Under the pieces are notes generated by a model that was given only the letters and a program-made list of their open reading frames with translations, ran no database searches and was not told the origin of the DNA. Made by a program: the position numbers and the translations under genes. Of a DNA stretch of 64,000 nucleotides, positions 22,405-33,009 are shown piece by piece; the stretch's first letter is position 1, and each line of letters opens with the position of its first letter. This DNA is from Pleurodeles waltl (Eukaryota > Chordata > Amphibia > Caudata > Salamandridae): contig NC_090447.1 of assembly GCF_031143425.1 (NCBI RefSeq), forward strand, positions 845,499,760 through 845,563,759, given 5' to 3'.

Positions 22405-23040
22405 GAAATCGCGTGTGCGATTATTTTCATGGCATTTGTATCGTGAATTCCGAATCGGCAACAGTGTGCGCGATTCCTTCCAGGCATTTACTTCTTGGCA
22501 TTCAGATCGGCAGTGTGTGCTATCATTTCATGGCATGTGTATCGTGAATTCCGAATCGGCAACAGTGTGCACGATTCCTTCCAGACATTTACTTCTTGGC
22601 ATTCAGATCAGCAGTGTGCGCGATCATTTCATGGCATTTGTATCGTGAATTCTGAATCTGCAACAGTGTGCGCAATTTTTTCCAGGCATTTATTTCTTGG
22701 CGTTCAGATCGGCAGTGTGCTCGATCATTTCATGGCATTTGTATTGTGAATTCCGAATTGGCAACAGTGTGTGCGATTTTTTCCAGGCATTTATTTCTTG
22801 GCATTCAGATCGGCAGTATGCGCGATCATTTCATGACATGTGTATTGTGAATTCCGAATCGGCAACAGTGTGCACGATTCTTTCTCTGCATTTAACTCTT
22901 GAACCATTGATAGGCAGTGCGCGCGATCGTTTCATTGCATGTGAATCTAGATGTTCGAATCGCCAACAGAGTGTGCGATTCTTTCCTGGTGTTTAACTTT
23001 AGAAATACAGATTGTCTGAATGCGCGAACATTTCTAGACA
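22405..23040. repeat. 101 bp tandem repeat, about six copies
   Basis: The phrase tttcatggca (or one-base variants) recurs at about 22424, 22525, 22626, 22728, 22827 and 22930. Most units contain gtgaattccgaatcggcaac and a cggcagtgtgcgcgatca junction. Copies become more diverged to the right, as expected at an array edge. The short open frames across it share one translated pattern and are artefacts of the repeat. Confidence 0.92.
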
Positions 23041-25795
23041 TTGAAACCTAGATGTTCAGTTTTTATTAAAGTACATAATATGATTCCTGAACATTTGAGT
23101 CTTGAAGCTCTTAATCAGAGAGTGGCGTAGCAGTGTTATGCATGGTACTTGTACAGTTTATTCATGCAGAGAATAAAACCATGTGCTCTTTGATTCTTGC
23201 TACAATGCAGAGATTATTCTAAGAAGTATTTTGGAGAGAGTTTATTGTTCAAAATATAAAATGCTAATTCTGGAATGTTCATGAGAAAACCTTGCATAAC
23301 CTTTCTTGATTTCCAGGTGCCCAGATTCTTGAGGCCTAGTTATAGTGAAGCCTTAGCCCCTTCATGTTTTCAGCATGTGTTTATTTGAAACAAAACTAAT
23401 TGAAAGTCATTGTGATTAATCTTGCAATTGTGTTGTTTAACTCTTGCTTCCACAGGTCTCCTTCCCCGCTGTTCTCAACCCAAAACCCATTCCCCCACTT
23501 GGCCATTCTTTAACTCTGTGCTATATAACTAGTGGAGTTTGGAGCTGGCAAGAGGTGGACATGTTGGGAACATGCGCAAGCCCCAAGGATCTGGTCTCCC
23601 TGACAGCCAGTCCTCTGTACGGCTACCTGGTGTCTGGATACTGTGAGAGAACAGGGCTGATTGCTGAGGCCCCCTAACTTTTTGCCCCCATTTTCCACTT
23701 TTTGCTGGTGTTTTCCTGACTCTGATGGTGCCCTGGGTACTGCTAACCAGTCCCACGGCCTGTGCTCTGTGTAAACTCAGTATGCAAATAAGGATATTTA
23801 TAATTGGCTAAGTCAACCTACCTATATGTCACTAGTATATGGTAGGGCATGTAGGTTTAGGGACCCCAGCATAGGTAGCGCAACCATGGGTGCACTGCTG
23901 AGGTGCTCAGTGTCATTTTAAAGGTAGGCCTGCCTTGCTGGCTGCTTTCAAATTAAAGTTACATGCAAATTCGACTTTGGAATTAAAAGTAGTTCCAAAG
24001 TCTTAAACTACCTTATTTTTACATATAAGTCACCCCTAAGGTGTGCCCTATGTGCCCCTAGGGCTGGGTGCCATGTAACTATAAGCAAGGACCTTATAAA
24101 AATAGTTTTATAAACCCTGGTGAGGTAAAAACAGCCACATTCGTTTTTCCCTCATTGTAGTGAATAGCCTCCATAGGCTAGAATGGGGAGACTTTATTTA
24201 ATTTTAAAAGTCCCCTTGGGTAACAGATACCAGAAGTTTGGTATCAAATTAATTTGTTGTAATAAATACCACAACTTCCACTTGTGGATTTAATCTAACT
24301 TGTTCAGGTAAAGACTTTTAAACTTTACCTGAAAAGTTGCCAACTTCAGCCCTGCAGTGTTTTTGCTGCTGTGCTCTGATTGGTCAGCCTTTGGCAGCCT
24401 GGCCAGGCTGCCTTGATGAGGTGTGAAGTGGCCTGGCTTCACACAAAGAGATGTGCCTGTGGGAGGAGTTCGCCCCTCAGCAGATGGTGAGGCAGGAAGG
24501 GGGAGGGCTGCCAAACTGGTCTTCAAAGGCAGAGAAGGACATTTGGAGCAACCCAGCAACACCCCCACATCCTGCAAACCCAGACAATTAGGTGCCCCCT
24601 TGGTTAGATTAGGAGAGGGCAGGAGAGGGGTGTGTTTTAGCCACACTAGTGGGTGGGCTCAGCCAGATGTAACCTCCAAAAATCACTTTCAGCCATGATG
24701 GATTTTTGAGGAATTTTGCTATCTGGGATTGATTTTTGCCACACTTCCCAGGAAGTGGTCATCACAGGGGGAAGGACTCTGCCCCTGATTGGAGAACCAG
24801 GACCCCCCTGTTTTTCACCCAGGAGCAGGGATAAAACTGGCAGACCTGCACCCACACCTCAGTTCCCTACCAGATTCCAACAAGGAAGAATTACAGGAGA
24901 AGAAGGAATGCCCTGCTGGACCCGTGACCTGCACCTGGACACTGCACTCTGGAGGACTGCACCAGCTGCACACTTGGGCTTAACCACTAAAAGGACTTTG
25001 CATGTCTTCTACTGCTTCAAGAAGGGACTCCCTGTTTGCTACAGGTAAAAGGAGCTGCCCAGAGTCCCCTGCATCAAGTCCTGCAAACAGAGCCCAGCTG
25101 ACCAGCGTCCAGTGGCCATTTGAGGATTCGGACCAGGTGCATTCTGAGAATTGTCGTCCCAACACCCAAGGAGCAACTCAGAGCTTCTGGAACCTTGGAT
25201 CAAGTTGTGGACATGTCAAGGTCACAAAAAGGACCTCTGGAAGAAGATCCAGAAGTTTGGAGACGTTTGGAGCAACTCTATAAATGGAAGAGGTGCATTG
25301 TGGGAGTTGTAGTCCCAGACCCCAAGAGGCATACCCGAGCCTCTGAACCCTTGGCTGGTGCTGTGGACCACTTTCCTGAATCAAACACTTCTTAAAGTAA
25401 CTGTGACAGTGTTACCTCGTGGGTGGCCTGAACTCTGGACTTTGTTCCTTTCCAGTGCGACCTTTTTTAACCATTTGAGCGCTAGTTGCTTCCATGCGCT
25501 AGAAAGCATTAATTCTTTAAAAATTCATATCTCTGGTTCCCCTTATACGATTATATTCATTTTGGTGTCATTTTAAAGATAAAAATATAATCTATTTTTA
25601 TAAATTGATTGTGGATTTTTAAACTGTTTCCTGTGTTTTATTTAATTACTGTTTTGTGATATTTGAATGCTTTACGCTTTGTCTCCTAAGTTAAGCCTTG
25701 TCGCTCGTTGCCAAGCTACCAAGGGTTGAGCTAGGTTTAATTTACTGAGACCTAACTTGACCTAAGTGGAGGTTAGTGCCCTATTTCTAAGTGTA
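23041..25795. other. Unclassified inserted repeat(s) in Harbinger intron
   Basis: About 2.7 kb between the 101 bp array and Myb exon 1, without a convincing gene. 23700-25440 has a block structure without motif (gccctgggtactgctaaccag; cataggctagaatggggagact; ggaccaggtgcattctgagaattg). 25440-25740 looks like a separate AT-rich repeat read on the minus strand. They appear to be non-autonomous insertions, perhaps LTR-derived, but no inverted ends, tandem ends or coding motifs were found to prove it. Confidence 0.35.
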
Positions 25796-25800
25796 GGTAC

Positions 25801-26076
25801 TTACCTGCCCTTACCAATAACCCATTTTCCAACAGATACCACAGAACGTACCTTTCCCCGTAGGTCGTTCCACCTCTTCCTGATGTCATCCCGTGTTCTT
25901 GGATGCTGTCCCCCTGCATTGACCCTGTTGACAATTCCCCGCCATAGCTCCATCTTCCTAGCAATGGATGTCTGCCGCACCTGTGATCCGAATAGCTGTG
26001 GCTCTACCCGGATGATCTCCTCCACCATGACGATAAGCTCCTCCTCAGAAAACCTGGGCTGTCTTTGAGGTTCCAT
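25801..26076 (-). CDS. Myb/SANT-like DNA-binding exon of Harbinger
   Basis: A 91-codon open exon starting with MEPQRQPRFSEEEL. It holds a trihelical Myb/SANT-like domain: SEEELIVMVEEIIRVEPQLF, then ARKMELWRGIVNRVNA, then RTRDDIRKRWNDLRGKVRS. The regularly spaced aromatics (F, W, W) and the KRWNDLRGKV recognition helix fit the family that partners Harbinger transposase and binds its subterminal sites. It ends at a splice donor: either ttattg/GTAAGG or gggcag/GTAAGTAC is possible (25795-25810). The domain itself is intact, although the gene as a whole is broken downstream. It lies about 0.6 kb inside the right terminus. Confidence 0.85.
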   Translation of the reverse strand: MEPQRQPRFSEEELIVMVEEIIRVEPQLFGSQVRQTSIARKMELWRGIVNRVNAGGQHPRTRDDIRKRWNDLRGKVRSVVSVGKWVIGKGR

Positions 26077-26399
26077 GATGTGGTGTGAGTTATGTGTGAG
26101 TTGATGGTTGATGTGATGTGTGGGGTGATGTTTTGGGATGTGTGGTGTTTTGTGCGTGGATGGTGTATGAGTGATGGTGTTGTGTGCCTCTGGATGCTGG
26201 TGTTGTCTTTGCTTTTCTGTCTCTCTGCTTCTTCCAAAAACTTTGTTGTAAGGGGTTGTGGGTAATGTGGGTGTGTGTTTTACATTGGATTGGGTGTGTG
26301 GGTGTGTGTATGTGTATTAGGTGTGTGTATTTTGAATTGTCCAATGTGGTTGTGTTTTGCAAATGTGTGTGTATTTTGAGCGTGGCTGTTTGTACCGCC

Positions 26400-26668
26400 A
26401 ATGGTTTACCTCAGTTGAATGACCGCCGCATTGATTCGAGGGTCATGATAGTGTGGGCGTATTCCTGTTGGCGTAACGGTGTGGGTTTTGGTACTGCCAA
26501 TTTATCACTGACCTTTGGTGTGGCGGACTTGTGTGTGTGTCTGTATTGTGGAGGATTTCTAAGTGTGGGTCATAATACCCGTAGTGGATTTTCGCTGCGG
26601 ACACGGTATGTTGGCAGCCGTCGGCACGGCAGTCAGCGGACTTTACCGCCAGGGTTGTAATGAGGGCC
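26400..26668. mobile_element. Harbinger right terminal region
   Basis: A GC-rich subterminal stretch full of gaccgcc, ggcgta, gcggac and cgccag words ends in ttgtaatgagggcc (26653-26666), then TAA. The same terminus, cataatgagggcc followed by TAA, closes the MITE at 57184-57567, which suggests those MITEs are clients of this transposase family. Confidence 0.7.
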
Positions 26669-26728
26669 TAAATCTCTTTTCTGCTTCAAGCAAATCAGGT
26701 TTGGTGTAATGCAATATTTAGAAACTAT

Positions 26729-27161
26729 GGGGCAGATTTATGAAAAGTGGCGCTGCCTAGCGCCCCTCTAACACCACCATGTGTGCGTTGTCTCTAAGAT
26801 ATGACGCACCATGGCGGTGGTTAGGGAACTAGCATCAGAATTTTTGACGCTGAACAGTGTGTGCCTCCCTTTAAAGCCTGCTCTGAACAGACATTAAAAG
26901 TGGCGATAAAAATGATGCAAAGAAATCTCTTAGATTTCTTTGCGTAATTTTTCAGCCCCTCTAATGGAGGAACGCCCCCTTTGCATACATTATGCCTGGT
27001 GCAGCCATAATGTAACGCAAAGGTTTACGAAGTGGCACAATGCATGCATTGCGCCACTTTGTAAATCTGGTGCATCGATTTTGGCCTCGTTTGGCCACAT
27101 TAGCATAAAGAATGACACTAATACGGCGCAAGGAGGTGCTACGGGCTCTTAACTCTGCCCC
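26729..27161. mobile_element. MITE with TAT 3 bp flanks
   Basis: The left end GGGGCAGATTTATGAA and the right end ...CTCTGCCCC are short inverted repeats. The flanking trinucleotide TAT occurs at 26726-26728 and at 27162-27164. The interior is rich in gcgcca/tggcgc words (aagtggcgctgcctagcgcc; attgcgccactttgtaaatctgg) and has no ORF. A three-base duplication fits PIF/Harbinger, although TAT is not the canonical TWA. Confidence 0.7.
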
Positions 27162-27395
27162 TATGTGTCCCATTGGGGTAACCAATCCCACCGAAATCTG
27201 ACATTTGCTTCCCTTTGCCATTGAATCTGCTTCCCTTAACTTCTTGAGCATGATCCTCAAGGTGCAAACATGAGCTCATATATGTAGGCTAAATAATTAT
27301 GTTCTGGAAGCATAAAACATTGGGATGCTCTGTGCTGTATGATACACTAGAAAACAGCTGAAGCTGAGGCTAACCCAAAAGCCATTCAACTGAAC

Positions 27396-27842
27396 TTGTA
27401 TATACCACATCTGGAGTTAATATTTCAAATGAGTCCACCAAAGACAAGGAGGGAGGTGAGGAAGTTTTTGGGGATGGTGAGCTACTGTCGCCAGTGGATT
27501 CCCAACTTCTCAACTCTAGCAAAGCCTTTACTGAAACTGACCCAGAAGGATGCATTGGATGAAATTGAGCTGAAAGGAGATGAGATGGATGCTTTTATTG
27601 AATTGAAAGAATGCATGTGCAGGGCTCCAGCTTTAGGTATGCCTGATTACACAAAGCCTTTCACATTGTTTTGTCATGAACGTGATGCATGTTCTTTGTC
27701 TGTCTTGACCCAAGCCCATGGTGGCATAAACAGACCAGTAGCGTATTTTTCAGCTACTTTGGATCAGGTCGCAGCAGCACTTCCAGGGTGTAATCCACAC
27801 ACAGATGATTCCCACCACTGCCACCCATCCCTTATTAGCTAA
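27396..27842 (+). pseudogene. Endogenous retrovirus pol fragment (RT connection/RNase H start)
   Basis: A 148-codon open fragment with the retroviral polymerase pattern TRREVRKFLGMVSYCRQWIP, then ALGMPDYTKPFTLF, SVLTQAHGGINRPVAYFSAT and DQVAAALPGC. This corresponds to the end of the RT thumb/connection and the beginning of RNase H. The wording (YCR.WIPNF, PVAYFSATLDQVAAALPGC) is closest to class I (gamma/epsilon-like) endogenous retroviruses and not to Ty3/gypsy. No LTR, gag or env is seen nearby, and similarity stops abruptly at about 27810. It is an isolated old scrap. Confidence 0.75.
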
Positions 27843-29639
27843 AACTTTAGGGGCCAATCACAAGGAATTTAGATCCTACTGTTTTTAACAGGTTTTCCCT
27901 ACACTTCCTTCTATGGTTTCTTTATCAGGTTAAACATAGAATGTCCTTTGCCTATATTAGGTCACACAATCTTTTATTTTCATTGCCCAGAAATCTTTCC
28001 ACTAGTACAACAGGGCCTGCTTCATTCAGGTCTTGATTCCAAATTCCTTTTAGTGTCTTCATTTAGTCAAATTTGAAGACTGCCTGGTAATTCCAACTTT
28101 GCTTGTCATAGATCTCTTCTTGAACAAAATGCACATATTAAGAATCCATTCTAAGGGAATTGGGCCTTCATTGTACAAGTTAGATTTTATATCAAATTCT
28201 TTCAAATGAACCTTTCTGTGCCAAAAACCTTTATTAAAGACGCCTATGTCGATCACAGTATTAGCTGATGCTTTTGCTGAAACTCTTAGCTGCCGGTACC
28301 AGAAACACAGGCATTTCTATGAAATTTTGCACAGTAGTTCAGATACATGCTCATAAATGGGCAGGAACTGCCCTACCTGCAGATTGGACCCATTGTTTTA
28401 ACAAAGCTATATTTTGTTTGAACAAGTTTCTACATCCTGAAGGGCTCATAGGTAGAGGTTAATCTGTCTGACTAATGTTTCCTGTTATCTACCAGACTCA
28501 GGTGACTGAATACAAATGTGCCACTCAATGGACCACCTAAATGAGCTTTGACTCTCAGGAGGTAAAATACTTGAGCAGGTAAGGCAGCCCCTTAAAGGAT
28601 AATGTAGGTTTAAGAGACCAGGTGCAGGTGACAGGAAAAAACACAATAATTTAGAAGGTCCAGTCAGTGTTCGATCTTTATAAATGTCTAAGAGTTTCTT
28701 TGCTGATAGATGAATAGCTTAGTGTAGTAAAATGCTACATTAAGCAGACCTTAATCTGTGTGTGAAGGTTAAATGGGAGCAATTCAAAAATATATTAATT
28801 TGAAATTGGACTACTTAGCTCCTATTGTAAATTAGCTGCTGTGTGATTAAAGGAAACATGTGCTAGTTCAGCTCTATCACTGCCTTATTTTCCTCCTGGT
28901 CATGTCAAACATTCATAGTCTTCAGCAGCAAGAAAATCAGCCTTTCTTAGTCAGACATCTTGGGGCCGGTTCAAAAAACACCCAGCATGAGGTGGCAGTG
29001 TGAATAAGAGTGGTGTCCAGAGCCAAAGATGGGTATCTCAACCACCCTGCAATAATAACAATGGTTCATTTGGGAGGCTGCCTGATCTACTCACTTTGCA
29101 CACTTGGCCCCAGTATAGATGATAGGCATTAACATTGATTCTCATGCAAGGGATGTATCAAGAGAAGATAAAGGAAGATATTGGAGCTTTACAGAATGAT
29201 TGGTTTGGGTAGAGCAGCAGCAAGGGTATTCCAGTCTTGATGAAGGCTCCACATAAATGGGGCCACACAACTGGACATCAAATCTATGGTTGTTTCCTTT
29301 GGGTAACTTTGATTCCTCTCCCGTCATCTGATAGCAATAGCATACTTCTTCACAAATGTAAAGCCTATCACTGGCTCTTGAGGAGAACAACGCCATGGTG
29401 TTTTTCCTTGGCGCAGTCCTTCCTCTGTGTTGGTGCACATAGCTTTGCAGAAGTCAAAGCTGAACTCTTTGGTGGTTTCAATCATCTGCTTATATCCAAG
29501 AGATGTGACAATTTGGCATAAATCAACTGGCCAGTCAGTTGTGGAGCTGAACTTAAATATTTAGAGAGGAAGAGTATCCTTTTATGCCTGTTATCCATCT
29601 CAATGACAAAGCCTGTTAGTGCCTCAGGACCAAAGGCAA
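27843..29639. other. No recognisable feature
   Basis: A 1.8 kb stretch without a long frame, tandem repeat or inverted ends. Small frames at 28268-28462 (+), 29142-29438 (-) and 29237-29521 (+) carry no motif I can name. It may hold the unrecognisable 5' part of the old LINE that follows. Confidence 0.35.
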
Positions 29640-30460
29640 TCGGAAGCATAGAATATTATGCAGGGAATCAGAGGCTGATAGCAAGGCTACAGTGCTTGTG
29701 CTTTTGCTAGACAATGTGATCAACATAAATCACATACTTGTTAATGGTGCAGAAAATGTATTGAAGGAACAGTGCTCAATTTGGCCAGGTCATATTCATT
29801 AGCCAATGCAAAAACATGACCATTCTTTCTTTAGCCTCACTAAAATCCCACTTGGAGTCCCTCAAGTTTCCATCCTCATCCCTTTTTATTTTACCCTGTT
29901 GAGTCACAAATGATGTCTTTAAAAAGAGGAAATCTCTTTTTTCAATATACCGAACACACCAAGATGTTCATTAAAACTGAACATGAATACTCAAACATGT
30001 GAAGAATTACCAGAGACTGGACAATGGAACTTAAAGGTGTCAATATTTTACACAAACTATCCTCTTACAGAATCTCTCGTCATCAAATTTGACAAGCATC
30101 TCCACCTTGATCTTGATGTCAAAAAGGTGATCAGGAATGATAGATTGATTCTTGATAAAAGCATATTTGTAATTGCAAACACTTCCCTCCAGAACAATGC
30201 ATTAAGTTGGCCACCCAAGCTCTAGTCAGTTGAAGCATAGACTATGGGAAAGTACTTATGAAGGACCTTATTAGGTTTTGTCCAGCTCCCCATAAATCAG
30301 CCCTGTTGATCTAGAATACGAAAAGATTTAAGTGCATTGCACATCTTCATATCCTCAGGCTGGCTTTCTCTGGAACAACTTGCTGCAAACATTACATCTA
30401 TGGAAATCCACCTGAGCCTGTTGGTTTATGCATTGCAAATGCTTTAGAACACAGCCCTAA
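29640..30460 (+). pseudogene. Ancient L2/CR1-type LINE reverse transcriptase remnant
   Basis: A very degraded RT. ATVLVLLDN (about 29690) corresponds to the motif holding the first catalytic Asp. LGVPQVSILIPFYFTL (about 29850-29897) is a decayed GVPQGSILGPLLFTLY motif. FDKHLHLDLDVKKV (about 30088-30130) fits the post-YADD LGV.FD..L....QV motif, and AFLWNNLLQTLHLW (about 30368-30410) fits the terminal LWNSLP..LR motif. Order and spacing agree with one element. The YADD itself is not readable. Confidence 0.5.
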
Positions 30461-30489
30461 ATAAATATAGTATCAGAGTGCACAATTCC

Positions 30490-31480
30490 AAAAAATACTT
30501 AAGTAGAAACAGGAACTTTGAACAGCCAGGTTGCAAATCATGTAATAAATATACAGCACATGAGAAATAAATAAAATGGTAAAGTGAAGAATTTCATGTT
30601 ATAATGAAGCAGCAGAAGGAGCAGATTGACCAATGGTATTGCTAACAGACAAACATAATTTCAGAAATGCATCACTTCTTAATTGCCTGAGAACCTTCTC
30701 TCTCAGAGCAGCTATGGCAAGAGTAAAATACATCAAACTCCAAATATGAGGTACAACGAAGCTACCTAAGCTAGTTCAAGCTATAAAAAAGCAGAAGACC
30801 AAACATGCTGCCTTTTACAGTCGCAGCTCCTACATGGGGCAGGGCAGCGTGCGGGGAGGGGCAGCAGGGGGTAGCGGAGGAGGGATATTAATACAATAAA
30901 AAAAAAAAATGTTAAACTTACCTGAACGCAGCCCGCGCTGCTACTCTGTCTCTGCTGCAGCCGGCTGCAGGTACAGGCTCCCAGTCTGCCCTGCGGCTAA
31001 TCCTAATACTGCTCAACAGAGCCTCAGGATTGGCTGGGCGTGCCCAGCCAGGCCACTCCCAGGCAGACTGGGAGCCTGTGCAGGCTCTGCAACTGTGTTG
31101 TTGGGCTGGAGAGAGCCCTATGTGCATGTATGTTTGGCCAGCCCGAGAAGGCCGGCCAAAAACATATGCGCTTCGAGAGGGAGTGCTGAGTACTCCCCCT
31201 CACACTTGTCACCCTGTGACCCCACCCCTCTAGAAGAAAATGATAATAAACTAAGTTTATTATCGATTTCTTTTAGAGGTTTTGCAGCTGCCACTGCTGG
31301 CCTGAGGTGACGCCTAACAGACGGAGCCACCCCTGGCTTTTTACACAATCTTGCCATTGGCCCATGTAAACCCCATCTGGACCCCCAGAGGAAAAGAATT
31401 AAAGTGTTGTAGGGATAGCTATCTAAAGTGTAACCCAGCCTATACATTCTTTCTTGAGCAGGATCGATGTAAAAACAAAT
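30490..31480. repeat. Diverged roughly 1 kb duplication, copy 1
   Basis: Sequence 30500-30810 (taagtagaaacaggaacttt, tggtaaagtgaagaattt, agctagttcaagctataaaaaag) and 31335-31420 (ccccatctggacccccagag, aattaaagtgttgtaggg) match, in order, 31570-31885 and 32575-32660. The two copies are tandem, diverged, and each is interrupted at about the same point by a different insertion. The original unit is unidentified. Confidence 0.75.
30820..31338. mobile_element. GC-rich insertion inside duplication copy 1
   Basis: The second copy lacks this roughly 0.5 kb segment. Its edges share a short direct repeat (ccttttacag at 30812-30821 and gctttttacac at about 31337-31347), as expected of a target-site duplication. 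It includes an A-run followed by tgttaaacttacctgaacgcag, and an inverted pair of ggctcccagtctgcc / ggcagactgggagcc at 30975 and 31061. Frames across it are low-complexity. The class is unresolved; an unclassified non-autonomous element is likely. Confidence 0.5.
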
Positions 31481-31559
31481 TCATTACAGAATTAGAGATT
31501 CAGCCTTCAACAGGCGGGTTACATATCCTATAATAGATATACAGCAAAAAAAATATGAA

Positions 31560-32660
31560 TAAAGTAATAAAGAAATACTTAAAGAGCAACAGGAACCTTG
31601 ATCAACCAAGTTGCATATCATGTAATCAATATACAGTACAGGACAAATGCCTAAAATGGTAAAGTGCATTTTTCAAGTTACAATTAAGCAGCAGTAGGAA
31701 GTAGATGGACCGGTGGTCTTTCGGTCAAACAAACATAATTTCATAAATGCAACACATGTTAATTGCTTAAAAACCTTCTGTCTCCGATCAGCTTTAAGAG
31801 AATAGAGCAGCAAGGATAAAATGCATCAAGCTCCACAGAATAAATACAACTTAGAAAGCAAAGCTAGTTCAAGATAAAAAAGAGCAAGGGCCAGATGCAA
31901 GAAAAAAGTAGTTTGCAATTTCCCGATAGTGAATTTTTGTGCTGCCCTATTAGGAAAGCGCAAACTGCGATGTACTACTGTGTCTCAGACACTGTTTGCA
32001 ATTCCCAAATGGGTCGCAGATGACCTGAATCATTAATATGCATGAGGCAGGTTGCAATTTGCAACCCATTGGGAATGACCACAATTACAGGGATGGTGGC
32101 CTGCTGGGATCAGCGACCACCATGTCTGTGATTGCTTTTTAAATAAAGCAGTTTTTTTTGCAAAGGAAAATGGGCTGCATTACAAAATTAAAAATGAAAA
32201 GTTTTCTTTTCATTTTTTAAGAGTAGGCAGTAGTCTGTGTGACCACTGCTTGCTCTTAAAACATGTTGGCTCCCGTTTGCTAATGGGTTACCACCTCCTT
32301 CACGGAGTAGATAAAATGTGAATGTTTTGCAAGCATGTTCCAGTCGCAAAACATTCATACATACTAGTGCAATTCAGTATTAGGAAGTGATGCCCTAAAC
32401 ACGCCCCTTCCTAATACCCAATTGCAAAAGCAAAATGTGATTCGGTAACCAGTTACAGGGTCGCAGTTTGCCTTTAGTACATGTCCAAGTATTTTTTTCA
32501 GTCGCAAGGGGCCCGATAGGCCGTTTGCGACTGGAAAAATGCTTTGTACATCTGGCCCCAAGAGATCAAGCCTGTTATTTTTTTAGACAATCTCACCATA
32601 GGCCCGTTCACACCCCATCTGGACCAACAGGGTAGAGAAATTAAAGTGCTACACAGATAG
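31560..32660. repeat. Diverged roughly 1 kb duplication, copy 2
   Basis: The partner of 30490-31480. Matching segments lie at 31570-31885 and 32570-32660, separated by a MITE at 31888-32558 that copy 1 lacks. Confidence 0.75.
31888..32558. mobile_element. MITE with CAA 3 bp flanks
   Basis: Terminal inverted repeats GGGCCAGATGCAAG at the left and the complement of TACATCTGGCCC at the right. The trinucleotide CAA lies on both sides (31885-31887 and 32559-32561). The interior carries gtcgca/tgcgac and ttgcaatttgcaaccca words typical of the family, without an ORF. It interrupts copy 2 of the 1 kb duplication, so it arrived after, or independently of, the event that made the copies. Confidence 0.8.
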
Positions 32661-32674
32661 CCGCATGACACTTA

Positions 32675-32742
32675 GGGCCGGATGTACAAAAGCTTTTATC
32701 CATAGACACAGAATGGGTAAAATCCTTTTGTACATCTGGCCC
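32675..32742. mobile_element. 68 bp palindromic mini-MITE
   Basis: GGGCCGGATGTACAAAAG at the left is matched by CTTTTGTACATCTGGCCC at the right with only about 32 bp between them. TTA flanks both ends (32672-32674 and 32743-32745). The termini resemble those of the 671 bp MITE just upstream, so it looks like an internally deleted relative. Confidence 0.85.
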
Positions 32743-33009
32743 TTAATTTCCCCAACCCGTTTTGCATATGCCTCTTCAAACTGCTGTGTTTTGAGCATTT
32801 TCGTTCACCAAGCCAGCGTTGTTGGAACTTATTGTGTTATCCAGTTTTGGAGAAGCAGGGAGTGGGCTGTCGCCAATGAAATTAAAACAAACACCTTTCC
32901 CCTTTAGAGATCTTAGACTGGGTCTGCTTCGAAACACCAAAAAGCACCAAACCTGCTTCCACAGTTATTGAGGCGTGAAGGCCGCTACTGATAACACAAA
33001 ATAAATCTC

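Larger units (their letters stand above)
16250..26668. mobile_element. PIF/Harbinger complex with internal insertions
   Basis: The right end is ttgtaatgagggcc followed by TAA (26653-26669), which fits a Harbinger terminus next to half of its TWA target duplication. Inside lie a DDE transposase on the plus strand and a Myb/SANT-like gene on the minus strand with exons at 26076-25801, 21935-21812 and 21461-20638. These are the two proteins Harbinger elements need. Left of the transposase there is another minus-strand gene and a repeat-rich 3' region. I could not find a matching left terminus, so the left limit is approximate and the complex may be two elements joined or nested. About 3.9 kb of foreign repeat separates Myb exons 1 and 2. 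Confidence 0.7.

Noticed and set aside
22391..22996. Open frames of 60-99 codons with a common Phe/His/Ser-rich pattern
   Set aside because: Translation of the 101 bp satellite.
26184..26660. 158-codon plus-strand frame rich in Cys, Val and Gly
   Set aside because: Antisense to the leader of the Myb-like gene and subterminal Harbinger sequence of TG-rich composition; no domain.
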